Source of the DNA: Tachypleus tridentatus
Lineage: Eukaryota > Arthropoda > Merostomata > Xiphosura > Limulidae
Direction: 5' to 3'
Length of the DNA: 64,000 bases
NCBI RefSeq assembly: GCF_004210375.1
Contig: NC_134833.1
Span: 24,866,063-24,930,062, forward strand
Part shown: piece by piece, positions 1 through 11,859 of the stretch
Layout: each line of letters starts with the position of its first letter
Numbering within the stretch: the first letter of the stretch is position 1
Notes under the pieces: model-generated
Databases searched by the model: none
Seen by the model: only the letters and a program-made list of their open reading frames with translations
What the model was told of the DNA's origin: nothing
Position numbers and translations under genes: made by a program

Positions 1-1574
1 GTGAAACATTATTTTAACTTATAGGAAAATGTAAATTGTCGTTTTCAGGATGAAAAGTATATAAAGCAACTGTAAAAATGTACTTGAATATAGAAAAAAA
101 ACTATAATCAGTATGTTGAATAAAACTCGTCTGTGTATTTTCCTGTCCATTACCATAAAAACAACAAACTGAAATATATTGTCGAGAACAATTATGCAAA
201 TAAGGACAAACTAGTGAAACAATATTATTGTCTTAAGTTTGTATGTTAAATAAACTTCCTTTTCAGGACTTTAATTTATTTACGTATAAAAGGTCAGGAA
301 ATGTAAAAGTATGATTAAATATAGAACTAATTAATTAAGGAGGTTATTGAGCATAAATAAATCTAGCCATTGATTACATTTTGAGATATGGATGATGATC
401 TCATTATGATTGTCGTTCCATTTGTGTAACTGGTACATCATCTTCTCTAACCCTCTCCAATTACTCTCCCTTTGCTGGCACTTCGTTGAACTATGACAAA
501 ATACTCTTTGGTGATATTAACGTCGCTACATCTCCTTTACTGCATGCTCTCTAGTGACATTTTGTGGACGTCATCACCCCTACTCCTCCCCTATTGCCTG
601 CCCTTTTGATGATACTTTGTAATACTCTGACATTATCATCACTGGTTACATTATTGTCTCTCTCCTCAACCTCCCCCTGTTTATTGCCTAAGTACAGGAG
701 GGGAAGGGTAACTATTTGTGTATGTATTATTATATATTTCACTTTTTCTCTTCAGTTCTTCATTAAACCTCTCAGTTCGTTCTTACCAACTAAGTTTTCT
801 GCTGTAGATTATTTTTAGTCATCTTAGTAGTTACCTGTAGAATAAACGTGTTAATTATTAGAATGTATCAGTGGTTTTCTAAGATGTAGCCTGCTGTCCC
901 AGAATTATATGGTGGCATCAAGTAAAAGTTTTCTGATTGGTGTGATTTATGTCATGTGCTCATTTTAAGATGGATATTTCAGGTGGAGATAATAGATACG
1001 TATTAAATTAGTTTTAATATTAAGTGTAATTCTTTTACAATAAAAGATGAGGTGAGAATTATGATAATATAATGATAAAGAAGACACTTTTATAACTATA
1101 AATATTTCCTGTATTAATTGTAGGTTATGAAACCTCTTTCAGCATTGTAACTCTGTGCTTTATGTAGAACTATATAATACAGTATTTTAAATTTTACTAT
1201 CACTTAGGCTATTCCTAAAAGACGCCATGTTTTTGTGTGTAACTGTTCTTCAGAAATGTGACCGAATAACTAAATTGGCCTTGTTTGAACAGATTGTTTA
1301 CCTTAAAATTTTACCTTTTACTAGTGGATCTCCTAGTGGTTTTAATTTTAGAGGGGAATTTTATCTTTATCTAAAGATAATCCATATTTGTCTTCCAACA
1401 GCATGTAATACCTCTTTATTCGTGATGACAAGAAATTAAAGATAAGTTCACTTGGTTATTTCTCACACCTACAGAGATAAGTTTCTTCACAAGTCTTTTA
1501 TGTGGCACTTTAAAATGCTTTCTAAAAAATCCAGATACACCAAATCTACACCTTTACCCTCATCTATATAAGCA
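1..1574. other. AT-rich stretch, no gene recognised
   Basis: The open frames here are short (at most about 84 codons), show no recognisable motif and lack matching splice sites. I see no copy of the SINE or of the LINE families found elsewhere in the window. Confidence 0.4.
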
Positions 1575-1843
1575 GTAACTTTTTTAAAGAATATTAAACG
1601 ATTTGTATTGTAAAGTAAGATTTTCCTTAGTGAAACTATGTTCACTATCCAATAAAATTCTAAACTTTGTTAAATGACTTTCCAAAGCATTTTTAACAGA
1701 ATTTACAAATTTTCCCATAACCGATGTAAAACTAATAGGTCTACATTTATTGAGACAATGTTTATTATCTCTCCTGAAAACAGAACTTACCTTAACTAAC
1801 TTCCATTCTTCTGGTTGCTGCAAACTATTTAAGAACTGATAAA

Positions 1844-2190
1844 AAAATAGTAGTAAATGACTCGCATATTCAATGTTAACCCACTTTAAAACCATTATGG
1901 AAATGATTTAGGAGTCTTATCATTTCTTTAATCTTCTAAATTTGTTCTTAACCGATTCGAAATTAATTCCGTCATTTTTTCACACTTGTTTACATTTATC
2001 CACTTTTCAACCACTAAAAAATAGTAGTAAATGTCCCATCTATCCAATCTTTAACCTCCCTCAAAACCATTAGGGGAATGTGATTTGATTTAGGAGTCTT
2101 GTCATTTTTTTAATCTTCTAATGTTTCTCTTAACCAGTTCAAAATTAATTCAGTAAGTTAGTTCAACCTCGTTTATCAACTATTCAAAAC
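1844..2190. repeat. Internal tandem duplication, period about 173 bp
   Basis: The segment starting AAAATAGTAGTAAATG at 1844 is repeated from 2017 with moderate divergence, and both units lie inside the reverse-transcriptase part of the LINE. The + strand LINE copy near 15300-15440 has one unit only, so the duplication belongs to this copy. Confidence 0.7.
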
Positions 2191-2317
2191 GTGGAATACT
2201 GCTTAAATACTCGTAAATAAAAATCGAAGAATAAACAAAAATTAGAAACCCAGCAATCTTATAATTGTCATATACTAGCCTCCCTGTATCACCCTTGAAG
2301 GATCTTAACAGTATTCT

Positions 2318-2768
2318 AATATTTTGTTTACCCTTAATGTGCTTAAAGTAATCCTTAATGTTATTTTTTAAACTTCCAGCCAGTCTTTTATCACACATCC
2401 TTTTCTAGGTTCTAATTTCTTGTTTCACAGGTTTTTTTATTTTATATAATCTTGTGAATCTCTTGTTATACAAGTCAATTTATATTTCTTACATTTATGA
2501 TGTTTTTTTATTTTATCTCTTGAACTCTTTCTGAACCAACTTGTTAGTTTTTAATTGCTGCTACCCTTTTCTTTCTCTAAGGAATATGTTTAATTAAACA
2601 TTGAAAAAATTGTTTACAAATAATCCACATCTGCTCAGTATCGATACATAAAGTATCAGAGCAATTAACAACAGATTATTCTTGCAAAACATTAACAACA
2701 ACAGTATTATTTTTGTTTACCCTTAATGTGCTTAAAGTAATCCTTGTTATTTTTAAACTTCCAGCGTC
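2318..2768. repeat. Second internal repeat inside the LINE (about 55 bp, two copies)
   Basis: A block around TTACCCTTAATGTGCTTAAA appears at about 2327-2376 and again at about 2717-2765, in the same orientation. It is another local rearrangement of the LINE copy. Confidence 0.65.
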
Positions 2769-3476
2769 CTTTGAATCTCTTGTTAAAACATTTATATGAA
2801 ATTTGAAAACTTGTTAAAATATTTTTAATTAAACATTGAAAAAATTGTTTATAATCTCCATTTACATAAAGCAGCAAATTCCTTTTCTCCATTTGCAGCA
2901 AAATATAGAACCTAATAAACCAATTATCATTTGCATCCAGATGTTCTCCAGCTCCAACCCTTTTGATAATTTCTATATTTGAGATTAACAATAAATCTAA
3001 AATAGCATTGTTTCTGATAGGTTCCTTGACTATTTGGTAAAGAAACTAATCCTGAAAAGATTCCAAAACATTTGTCTTCATGGTTTGACTCTAACAGTTT
3101 CCAATATGTATGCCTAAAATAAAAATCGTCCAGAATTATTACTTCATTAACAACTTAAATCGAAATCGCATTGTAGAGATTCTCACTAATTACATCAGCA
3201 TCACTTGATGGTCTCTAAGGAATTCCCACTAAATAGTTTTTCCCTTTTTATCTACTGACACAGACCGTAATGGATTTAATCTTTATACTATTATCTTTAA
3301 TATTTTCAATTTCAACAGGAGATAATTTATCTTTTACATATAAAGTCACTCTTTTCCTATCTTTTTATTATTCCATTCCTATTAAATAGCCAGAAACGTT
3401 CTATTTCAAAACAACTTATATATCATCTACAATTTACCATGTTTCAGTTATTCTCATGATATAAAAATCGTCCATT

Positions 3477-3785
3477 CTTGTGAGAGTATCAAATACATTT
3501 CTAAAGGGGTCATAATTTTTTTTAAATATCAGATACAATGTTTTTTCATTTATCGATTTCTAAAATTGAATGAAATTCTGCATATCTTAGAACATTTGTA
3601 ATATTTGATAAGGCACTATCGAAATGTATTTAAACTTGTAAATTTACATGTTTCACCAAGTTAAAGTAAAAATCATCAGAAGATATATGGGGTGGTAAGA
3701 TCAAAGGCAACAAGTGTATATCATCCCTAATATTCGTCTTATTCTATATCAATTCCTTAGTCTTAAAATTGTTTTTCTCTTGCGA
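3477..3785 (-). pseudogene. Polinton-like remnant C: capsid-protein C-terminus and protease start
   Basis: The minus strand aligns base by base with copy A at about 11930-12215 and copy B at about 38660-38960. It carries the C-terminal end of a Polinton/adintovirus-type major capsid protein, including a VLRYAEFHSILEI-like block, then a short spacer and an ATG at 3513 where the adenain-like protease of the other copies begins. The protease is cut off after about 12 codons at the boundary with the LINE. Reading frames are broken. Similarity to copies A and B stops at about 3785 on the upstream side, so this is a fragment. The family call rests on the capsid and protease motifs of the better preserved copies. 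Confidence 0.7.
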
Positions 3786-4766
3786 TTAATATTTAGATTC
3801 TTTTTAAGAACTCAAAATGTAATAATATTTTTAATAATTTCAAGAACACGCAGTATTACCTCGATAACAATACTTTAAGGTCAGTTGAACTGCTAAAAAA
3901 CAACTATGTTTTGCGAATCGTAGAGACTTTAGTCATTAAAACTTTAAAACTTTCGTTATGAGTAGGACAAAGTAGGCATGTCAAGACTTTTTAGAGCTAT
4001 ATTTAAAATGTAATTAAATTACTTTATTACCAGTATATACAATGATTAACAAAACTATTTAGCTTCTTCAAGCTGTCGTGTTTTATTTCCACAGTGATGA
4101 GATGATACGCGTAAACATTTTAAAAATATAGCTGTGTAACACAATAACCAAATTTTCAGTATTTTTATCACAAAAGAAAAAATACCGCTATAATGATATA
4201 ATATTTCAGATTAATCAATACTGACTAGATAACCTAAAGTAATCCAAATAGTTCAAGTTTAACATAACGTCAATTGAAAATTTAAAATATAAGAGAGAAT
4301 AAGCACTGTACGTTTGTAATTAATCATATGTAATCGATTAATTGTACTGTTAATTAATTTATTATAAAATACCACTAAATACCCAGTTTTAGTATGAATT
4401 TGTGAATAGTTTGTATACTTTCCTTCTACCATTGGGCTCAGTTATATTCTTGTTTCTTTAAACCTAGTTCATCTTTCTCCTGGAAACATTGAATATTAAA
4501 GGAGCAATTTTGTATTAACATACAGGCTGCGAGTCGAAGAGATCAAATTCAGGAGATTGGGTAGACTACATAGAGGTGTTACGATTTCCGATATAAGTTA
4601 AAAATAAAAAGATACACTAATACAGGATTCAACCTGTGAAAATAAACAACAAAAGATTATTGCCAAAAGAGGTCTCTTCTCAAACGGCCACGCGAAGATG
4701 CAGTTTTAAAGAGGGTGGCGAGGTTGTTTTATTAGCCTTTGATGATCTAAAGCAAAAATACATCCA

Positions 4767-5132
4767 TTGACTGAGCTACATATCCTCATATGCTATGCCG
4801 GTGATGCATTTGCTTCTACTCATGTTACTCTGATACACATATTATTGGTTCTACTGTCTCATCCTCCGAACATCAGCATAAATATTGAAATCAGCTTGGC
4901 AAGTCAGTCATTGAACCTCCACAGAAACAAAGCGAGGAATGTCAGGACATACCACAATACTGCTTTTGCAAATATCGGTAGTGTATGTATTGTCACAAAA
5001 GAAAAACTTGAAACTTGGCAACATCAAATTTTTTCAATACTTGTAAATCCTCCTCAAAAAACGATTGACTTGGAATCTCCTCAGCTAGCTATAGCAATAA
5101 CAGTTTCAGAAGCCTCGTCTGTCACCCTTTAA
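4767..5132 (+). CDS. Unrecognised 121-codon open frame
   Basis: This is one of the longest open frames in the window, but I recognise no domain. The residue make-up is ordinary and slightly hydrophobic at the start. No clear acceptor or donor marks it as an exon and no neighbour gives context. It may be chance or part of a decayed element. Confidence 0.12.
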   Translation: MTELHILICYAGDAFASTHVTLIHILLVLLSHPPNISINIEISLASQSLNLHRNKARNVRTYHNTAFANIGSVCIVTKEKLETWQHQIFSILVNPPQKTIDLESPQLAIAITVSEASSVTL

Positions 5133-6764
5133 CAAAATGATTTAGCTAACTTATCTTCAACAAGATATTCTCATTGAAATGAAATCCTCTATTTTCTTCC
5201 TTCTCCATGAACCTCTTTTTAAAGGGCGTCGTTGACTCTACAAGTTACATGCTGCAGACTGAATCAGTTCCTATAATAATGCAACATTAGAGAAGGTTAA
5301 TATGCAACTCGACGAGCAGTTCACACATTCTCCAGTCATATGATCTCCACACAAGTTTCTTCTCAACATAAATTAATTTAAACCTACAAATATACCGAAG
5401 TCACTTGAGACAGGTAGTGCATTTAAACATCTTATAGTGGTAAGTAAATTTCGGACATGAGGATTTTTTGTCATGAGGATGTAACATACCACCATTTTAT
5501 GTCACAAAAATCAGTACAAAAATCATTCTGCAAAGGATTTGGTTTTATAACAGGGGCGCTCAGAAATATCAATTCATCTTAAGTTCCGCTCATGGAATTA
5601 AGATTATGTGCTACTTAAATAGAGTGATGACAATAAATGAGGGTGTGGTAAATATCGTATTACTTGGGGTTGGCCTAAGTTTACATTAGACAGAAAGTAC
5701 AAAAGGATGGGAGGTTTGGATGATCGGTAATGGTAAGTAATGGTTCCATGAAAGACAAAAGATACCAAGGCTGCAGAGAATTTTTGGATTATGTGGTTAT
5801 AGCTCACAAGATAACAAACTGATTTATTATAACACTAACGTCAGGTTAAAATTTGCTTAGAAAAATGTTTTTAGTTTTGTTTTAACTTTAACTTTACATT
5901 TAAGTTTTAAATTAGAAGGTATCTTTGCATGGTATAGAACATAGGATTCAACGATTCAAGGCGATAATTTTACTAAGGAGGGGAAGTACCCCAAAATAAC
6001 CCACTTTCATGGCCAGAATAGAATATGATACTGGAAAGTAGCTGAAAGAGAAGGCGAAGTTAAAAAACATAAGTAGTATTTTATACATCTTATGGGACAA
6101 AATAAGAAAATTAAAATTGGATTGGATGGATCATCTGGCAAGAGAGAAGGTGTCATGGTCATCATCAGTTATCATAGTCATACACGGATGGTTTCTGGGG
6201 GGTGCTGGAACGATGGAACAGCTAGATGAAGATCGAATGGATATTTTATTGGCCATGTACTGAACGCATGAACGGTCTGGAGTTTTGTCTTTTGACGGTC
6301 CAGATTTGGGTCTGCTGATAGGATGCTCGCTAGTTATCCAAATAGGACGTCACACTGCCTGTCGTTATACGTATGGTGTTGGACTGGGCCGTGGTAGTTG
6401 TTAACTTCGAGATTGGTGGTGTCTGAGTGAATTTGATGCTGTTGTTTTTGTCGGCAGACTGACGTGCGTGATCGTCTGTAAGACAAATAAAGTAGTATTA
6501 ATGGCAGGTGAGACTGTGTGTAGCAGCTTGGATATCCTTGATAGATATGGTTTTAAGTCAGGCTTGCTGGATTTGTAGAAATGTAGTGGCGATAGATGAT
6601 GGTGGGCGTTCGGCTCAAACGTGCAAGAAGTGAAAGAAATAGCCATTAGCTAGAACGTGGTCATCCACTAGTCTGGCGGTAGTTACTACTTTCATGAACT
6701 GTGTGAGGAAGTCTGTAATTGTGGACCGGATACAGTCATATGGAGATTAGATTTGGTGGTTGCT

Positions 6765-7187
6765 TCAAGAATGCTGAATATCTGTTGGGTAGATGGAGGA
6801 GCGGACGCTCCAAAGAAAAACAGAAACAAAATTAGTTTTGCTTTCATGGGTGGAACACCTGACATTTATGTCAGCATTCCAGGATCCATTGAGATAAGTG
6901 TGGTCGGTCAGGAAAACTCTGCCTCGATGGAGGATTCTTGTATATCTCGGGTCGATAGACACTAATGGTTTACAATGGTCGATAAAGGTTGTAGTGTGAT
7001 GTCCGATGAAATCCAGCGGTAATCCACTAAAATTTACCGGAGAAATCGATGAAGAACTTGTTGACTGCGGATACATCTTGGCAACAATCACTTCACACGC
7101 CTGATTAGTTCGTCTGAAAACATGTCCACATAATGGAATTATTGAAACCTTAAAAACAATTTCTCGTAACTGCAAAACGAATATCAC
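6765..7187 (-). CDS. Unrecognised 140-codon open frame, longest in the window
   Basis: The frame opens at 7187 on the minus strand and is rich in Ser, Thr, Ile and His, with a CGHVF-like and a SSSSIS segment. No known domain is recognised. It overlaps a 70-codon + strand frame at 6753-6965. A second - strand frame (6401-6646, Pro/Ser/His-rich) lies just downstream on the same strand, and proline-rich but interrupted translation continues to about 6100. The whole 6.1-7.2 kb block has higher GC than its surroundings. It could be a decayed intronless gene of viral or transposon origin, or chance. Confidence 0.2.
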   Translation of the reverse strand: MIFVLQLREIVFKVSIIPLCGHVFRRTNQACEVIVAKMYPQSTSSSSISPVNFSGLPLDFIGHHTTTFIDHCKPLVSIDPRYTRILHRGRVFLTDHTYLNGSWNADINVRCSTHESKTNFVSVFLWSVRSSIYPTDIQHS

Positions 7188-7916
7188 AGTTGAATGTGAA
7201 AGCTTAATTACATAAACTCGAAATCAAATTTCAATTACTATTTGCTGACTGTTTAATCTAGGCTTTATTTGAAGACTAGAAGCATCTACCTTACCCATAG
7301 TCTAGTCTCATTTTCGGTTTTACCAATTACTTTGAACAAACTGGGAGTTGAGACTACATCAAATTTATTTAATGCATTCCAAACAGTGCTTGAACTGTTT
7401 TTGCACAGCAAACAGCTGCTCAACATTTACTTACCGGTTAGGTAATCGACCTTTACTGAAATGAATGTTCTTTACCAAAAAACATGAGCCAAAGCATCAG
7501 GACTTCTAAATAGGATTTGAGGATCCAACTTCATTTCAATCATGTCAGAGAAATGACCCTTTATGTAATACGGAATCGAACAAGCAGCTTTTTACGCTAA
7601 ACAAAACGGTATTGATGCAGAATATAAATATAAAAATATTCATATATCACTTAAACTTCTTCAACAAATTAATGACATTGGGCATACAAAGAGTTCTGCT
7701 AATGGAATAATATTACAGAAATGAATTTACAAAAGTATTTGATTCTATGGTATTGGAAAGTAATGACGAAATGTCTAGTAATAAATACGTGCTCCCATCA
7801 TTCTTAAATGGACTGAACCCAAATACTTAATCATTGAAAGGATGTTGTATCACAGTTGTATAATCATTGTTCTAATAAACTTCCAACCCCTTCAACATTA
7901 GTTGAAAGAAAAGTTT

Positions 7917-8130
7917 CGTTTGTTTTGTTTTGAGTTTCCTGCAAAGCTACACGAGGGCTATCTGCGCTAGTCGTCTCTAATTTAGCAGTATGAGACTAGA
8001 GAGAAGACAGCTAGTCATTACCACCCAACGCCAACTCTTGAGCTACTTTTTTATCAATGAATAGTGGGGTTGAACATCACATTATAACACCCCCACGGTT
8101 GAAAGGGCGAGCATGTTTGGTGCGACAGGG
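7917..8130 (-). mobile_element. tRNA-derived SINE, head truncated
   Basis: The minus-strand copy begins with the GTTTG-rich tail (on +) and runs through the conserved body up to the ATGTTTGGTGCGAC element, but the tRNA-like head with the A and B boxes is missing. Confidence 0.85.
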
Positions 8131-8309
8131 AAAGTAAAGTAAATATGTCCATATTTCATCAGCTAAACAGATAGCATTCAAAGAGGCAGTTTATTTCGCA
8201 TATAAAAAATAAATGTAAGGTATTCTCAGAGACTGCTTAATCTCATAGGTTTTTACTAACAGTTGCACCAAGTGTATCCAAAATCAAGTGTAATTTTAGT
8301 GAACTGAAA

Positions 8310-8518
8310 CTAGTAAAAACAGTACTCTGGAAACGCCACGATCAGTAAAAGGGGTGAACTCACGGTTTTACTCAGTGAATGTGATTTAACTGACAAAATA
8401 TCCATGAGAAATGTAACCAGTATGTAATTTTTGATGACGAGAAATCCACTTGAAATAAAATGCATCTCAGAATGGCTGCTATGGGTATTAACACTTTTAC
8501 TGATTAAGAGAGAATTTG
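8310..8518 (-). mobile_element. Penelope-like element tail, inverted copy
   Basis: On the minus strand this carries the tail found on the + strand at about 8846-8910: about 60 bp including GGGTATTAACACTTTTA, with few mismatches. Continued into 8794-8838 it would be one minus-strand tail interrupted by the SINE at 8519-8791. The tail (CTCTCC...TTATTGATAAG region followed by the ATCTCAGAA block) is of a kind I associate with Penelope-like retroelements. Confidence 0.5.
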
Positions 8519-8791
8519 CTTGTTTGTTTTCAATTTCGCGCAAAGCTACAATAGGGAACAATAGGCTATCTACGCTAGCCGTTCCTAATTTAGCAATGTA
8601 AGACTAGAGGGAAAGCCGCTAGTCATCACCACCCACCGCCAACTCTTGGACTACTCTTTTACCAACGAATAGTGGGATTGACCGTCACAGTATAACGCCC
8701 CTACGGATGAAATGGCGAGCATGTTTGGTGCGACGGGGATTCGAACCCGCGACCCTCGGACTAGGTGTCGAATGCCTTAACCACCTGGCCT
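8519..8791 (-). mobile_element. tRNA-derived SINE, full length, minus strand
   Basis: The copy is complete: a GTTTG tail, the body, then the reverse of the tRNA-like head with the B box (GATTCGAACCCGC) and A box (CCACCTGGCC). It was inserted at the end of the hammerhead-like palindrome of a Penelope tail and separates the two inverted copies. Confidence 0.9.
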
Positions 8792-8793
8792 GA

Positions 8794-8838
8794 GACTTTC
8801 CTAGGTCATCTTCAGGTTAAAAATGACCTAGGAAAGTC
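8794..8838. repeat. 16-bp perfect palindromic arms at Penelope junction
   Basis: GACTTTCCTAGGTCAT at 8794-8809 is the exact reverse complement of 8823-8838, with a 13-base loop. The minus strand reads CTGAAGATGACCTAGG..., which fits the CUGANGA part of a hammerhead ribozyme. The plus strand reads ...GTCGAAACG, which supplies the GAAA part. The palindrome marks where two inverted Penelope tails meet. Confidence 0.75.
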
Positions 8839-9000
8839 GAAACGTTGTTCTCTCCTTATCAATAAAAGTGTTAATACCCATTACAGCCGTTCTGAGATAC
8901 ATTTTAATCAGTATGTATCCTTTCTGAAGCTAAGGAGAATTAAGATTAATTGTTCACAGAACACACTTAAACAGAATGAATATTACAACCAACTTGCATT
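8797..9000 (+). mobile_element. Penelope-like element tail, direct copy
   Basis: After the palindrome the + strand continues GTCGAAACGTTGTTCTC... and then the block whose reverse complement lies at about 8457-8518. The terminal reading KRCSLLINKSVNTH resembles the degenerate tail of Penelope-like elements. No polymerase or GIY-YIG sequence is attached here. Confidence 0.45.
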
Positions 9001-9940
9001 GTGAGTAACTCTCATGAAAGTTCTTTATGAAAATGAAACTAACTGGTAAAATAGTTTTGTCTTAAACGATTCTAAGATTACGTAGCTTTAGAAAAAAATG
9101 TAACATTTAATTTAGATTTGTTTTCTATTATTTATAATAAACATTCGTTATTTAACGTGCGTATATGCACTTTGACTCTGAATAGTTCACATGTAAAATG
9201 ATTTTCATTTAATTATTTTATAGTCTTCACAATTTATCTGTATAATCTGTAGAACCTACTAAATAAATATAAAGTGATTTTGTAAGAAAATGTTTATATT
9301 TTATTTTCAATTTTCTCAATTATATCACTAATTCTATCTTATCATCAACATAGAGTGAAATGAAATGATTCAATTTAAGAAACGAAAATATGTACATAAA
9401 TTTTAAATGTTCTTATAATATTTTGTATTTTTTCTTTTCTCATAAGCGTAATTTCACATCTTCATATTTTCACTTATAGTTTATTTTTAATGTTCTTTTC
9501 CAATTTTTTGTCTTTTATTCTTGATGCAGGTATGCTAACTTTTTTCTGCCAACGTGAACACATAATGTTGCGTTTAGTTATAACTTGGCAAAGGTCGTCC
9601 GCAAAATTCTTTCACAAACGCTTGCACAACGTGAATGATGCCATCTTGCTTAGACAATTCTGCAAGTCAAACTACATCAAGTTGAATGTTTGCATTAAAA
9701 AAATTAAACACAAGTAATACATAACTAATTAATATATAAACACAATATAAGTATTTATCAAACTAATACATATAAGACGAGAAACACTGGCCAAATACTA
9801 GGTAAACTCTAAGAGAGTTTCTGCATATAACAAATACAGTACAATATCTTTATTTATCAAATTTATTTATTTGTATTAAATAATACATTTTTATTTTTTT
9901 AGTTAGCATACATTTATTACACATAATTTTCAAAATTCTG
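9001..9940. other. AT-rich spacer before Polinton copy A
   Basis: I see nothing beyond short chance frames. A 75-codon frame at 9490-9717 is rich in Phe and Lys without a recognisable motif. Confidence 0.35.
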
Positions 9941-10402
9941 TTAGTCATTAAATAAGTTTCAGTCAACTAAGAATAATTTTTCAGATGAAAGATCGATTCA
10001 CTTTTACTTAAATCTGTGATATGTGTAAAATTTCATTATGTACTAATTATTGTATCAAATATAATGTTTTGAAACATAACTTGAAATAATGAAGCTACAT
10101 GTTCCCAGGAAACACTACATAGAATGAATCATTCACACACATCACAAAGGTCTAATTCTTATTTGACAAAATGTATTCCAGCAGCCACGTCCTTTTCAAA
10201 TTATACTTATTGATATATTTTTCTGATTTTTACAAGTATCTGCTAAATACCACCACACGGCAAACGGAAATTTTATCATGAAAATGGTATGTGAGAAAGA
10301 GAGTTAAAATACATTACATCGTCTATTACGATTCAATATATTTTTAATCACAAAATACACAGACTAATAAACATTATCGACACGCCGTATAAAATATTCA
10401 TA

Positions 10403-10560
10403 TCGCCACCCACCGACAACTATTGAGCTACTCTTTTACCAACGAATAGTGGGATTGCTAGTAACATTATAACGTCCCCACGGATGCAAAAGCGAGCATA
10501 TTTGGTGTGACGAACATTCGAACCTCCGACCCTGAGTGCAGCGCCCTAACAATCTGACCT
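10403..10560 (-). mobile_element. tRNA-derived SINE fragment
   Basis: This minus-strand fragment holds part of the body (CCACCCACCGACAACT onward) and a degraded head ending near CAATCTGACC. The poly-GTTTG tail is missing. Copy B has no SINE at the matching place, so the insertion came after A and B separated. Confidence 0.85.
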
Positions 10561-10739
10561 ATTACTGGCAGAAAAGAAAAATGTAATCCTGAATTTCATT
10601 AATATGTAAAAAATCATATGTATGGGTTGTAAGTCGTGTGGCTTAAATAACCATTTCAAATATTCGTCAAATAAATACTTATTTTCTAATTTCAAGACAG
10701 ATCAGAAAACCAAAATTCATGAGGTAAATTACTGTTATA

Positions 10740-11815
10740 ATTCAGTTGAAGAATTCTGTCAATTCTTGTTTTAGAAATAACGCACGAATTATAAACTTAC
10801 ACTATATAATATAAAAAAATTTAGACGGAAATTTTATCCTGTATCATCTTATTTGTCTAGGAATGAAACACGAAATTATTATAAATGGCGGAAAAATGTG
10901 CTTATGGCTCTCAAAATTCTCAGAATTAGAATAATTGACAATTAACATTTTATACATATGTCTTTATCATTGTTTCCAAAACTTTTCCATTAAAATAAAT
11001 TAAAAAATTATATTCTCTTTATCTTTTCAATACTTCAAGTCCGAAATATAGAGAACTTATACTGGATGCCAGTGTTTTATTATCCTGACACCATGTTAGT
11101 ATACATAATACAAATGTTCCTGGATTGTCACTTTTAGCAATAAGTAGAAGAGTACATCTTTGACTTTCCAAAGTAGATTCACAAATAAGAAGGAAAAACA
11201 CATCAATATTTATTTGTATCAATTTTTGTTGTTCTCTTGAAAATTATGTTGAAATTTGCATTTATCGTTCTTTATTTTTATCTTTAGGTACTGTCGATCA
11301 AATGTAGGTGGTGTTGTCTTCAATCCAGGGAAGAATTACTCACAACCTATGATGTACGTTCATTAATGTACGCGACTATTGTTACTGTATATATGACTGG
11401 ATTCAGATGGAGGTTTATATCACTACGGTCTATAACTCTCATACCTAATCATTAATACTTTACTACCAAAAGTACAGCAAACTAAATATTCAATGGTTAG
11501 ATTATGAACAAAAGCCCAATGAAGTAAATATACCACATGTCCATTACTGTGGAGAGAAACAAATCCTGAAATATAGAGTAGAATGCTTCTGCGTGGAATA
11601 AAATATGATATACGAGTTTTGCAGGTACAACTAACATGGCTGTTATAAATATTATGACACTGACACAAAGAATGTAGTTCTAAATGGACCCATATGGTTT
11701 ATTTGAAATCGTATATTTGATAAATAGAAACTATCGAAAACTTTTGGATACGAGGTCATAATAATATTGGGCATAATGTTCAAGAGAATGAAGTCTCATT
11801 ATACAGTTTTAATGT
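10740..11815 (+). pseudogene. Protein-primed-type DNA polymerase B fragments (copy A)
   Basis: At 10745-10925 the translation retains the exonuclease-domain pattern EFCQF ... EIIINGGK, matching copy B. At 11290-11700 it reads, across several frame changes, YCRSNV, then WLDYEQK, then an FCVE*N-IYEF block and an HGC element. These match the middle of Polinton-type PolB, where a 'DGFC...N..YEF.GC..HGC' block is conserved. The gene is full of stops and shifts and breaks off before the palm-domain motifs. It would have replicated the element DNA; it is certainly non-functional here. Confidence 0.75.
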
Positions 11816-11859
11816 ATTTCTTTAGGGACCAGACAGTACTTTCATGCCTTGATCTACCA

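Larger units (their letters stand above)
1575..3476 (-). mobile_element. CR1-type LINE remnant (copy next to Polinton C)
   Basis: Read on the minus strand this is a decayed non-LTR retrotransposon of CR1 type. From high to low coordinates it shows the endonuclease region, then a reverse-transcriptase segment at about 1600-1890 containing a CRPISFTSVMGKF-like block followed by an SEHSFTK block, matching the usual RPISLTSV...QHGF pattern of LINE polymerases. The endonuclease part is strongly similar to the + strand LINE at 13690-14210 and 14450-14710, including the shared SNHEDKCFGIFSG motif. Stops and frameshifts are frequent and two internal segments are duplicated. It abuts the inverted Polinton remnant at about 3476, so it looks like a 5'-truncated insertion into that element's protease gene. 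Confidence 0.8.
3786..7916. other. Long stretch without a recognised gene or element
   Basis: I see no SINE, LINE or Polinton similarity here. 3786-4760 is AT-rich with no useful frame. 6060-7190 is visibly richer in G and C than its surroundings and holds longer overlapping frames on both strands, described separately. No clear splice-bounded exon was found. Confidence 0.35.

Noticed and set aside
564-818. 84-codon + strand frame with many Leu/Ser/Thr residues
   Set aside because: Low-complexity composition, overlaps an open frame on the other strand, no motif or splice site.
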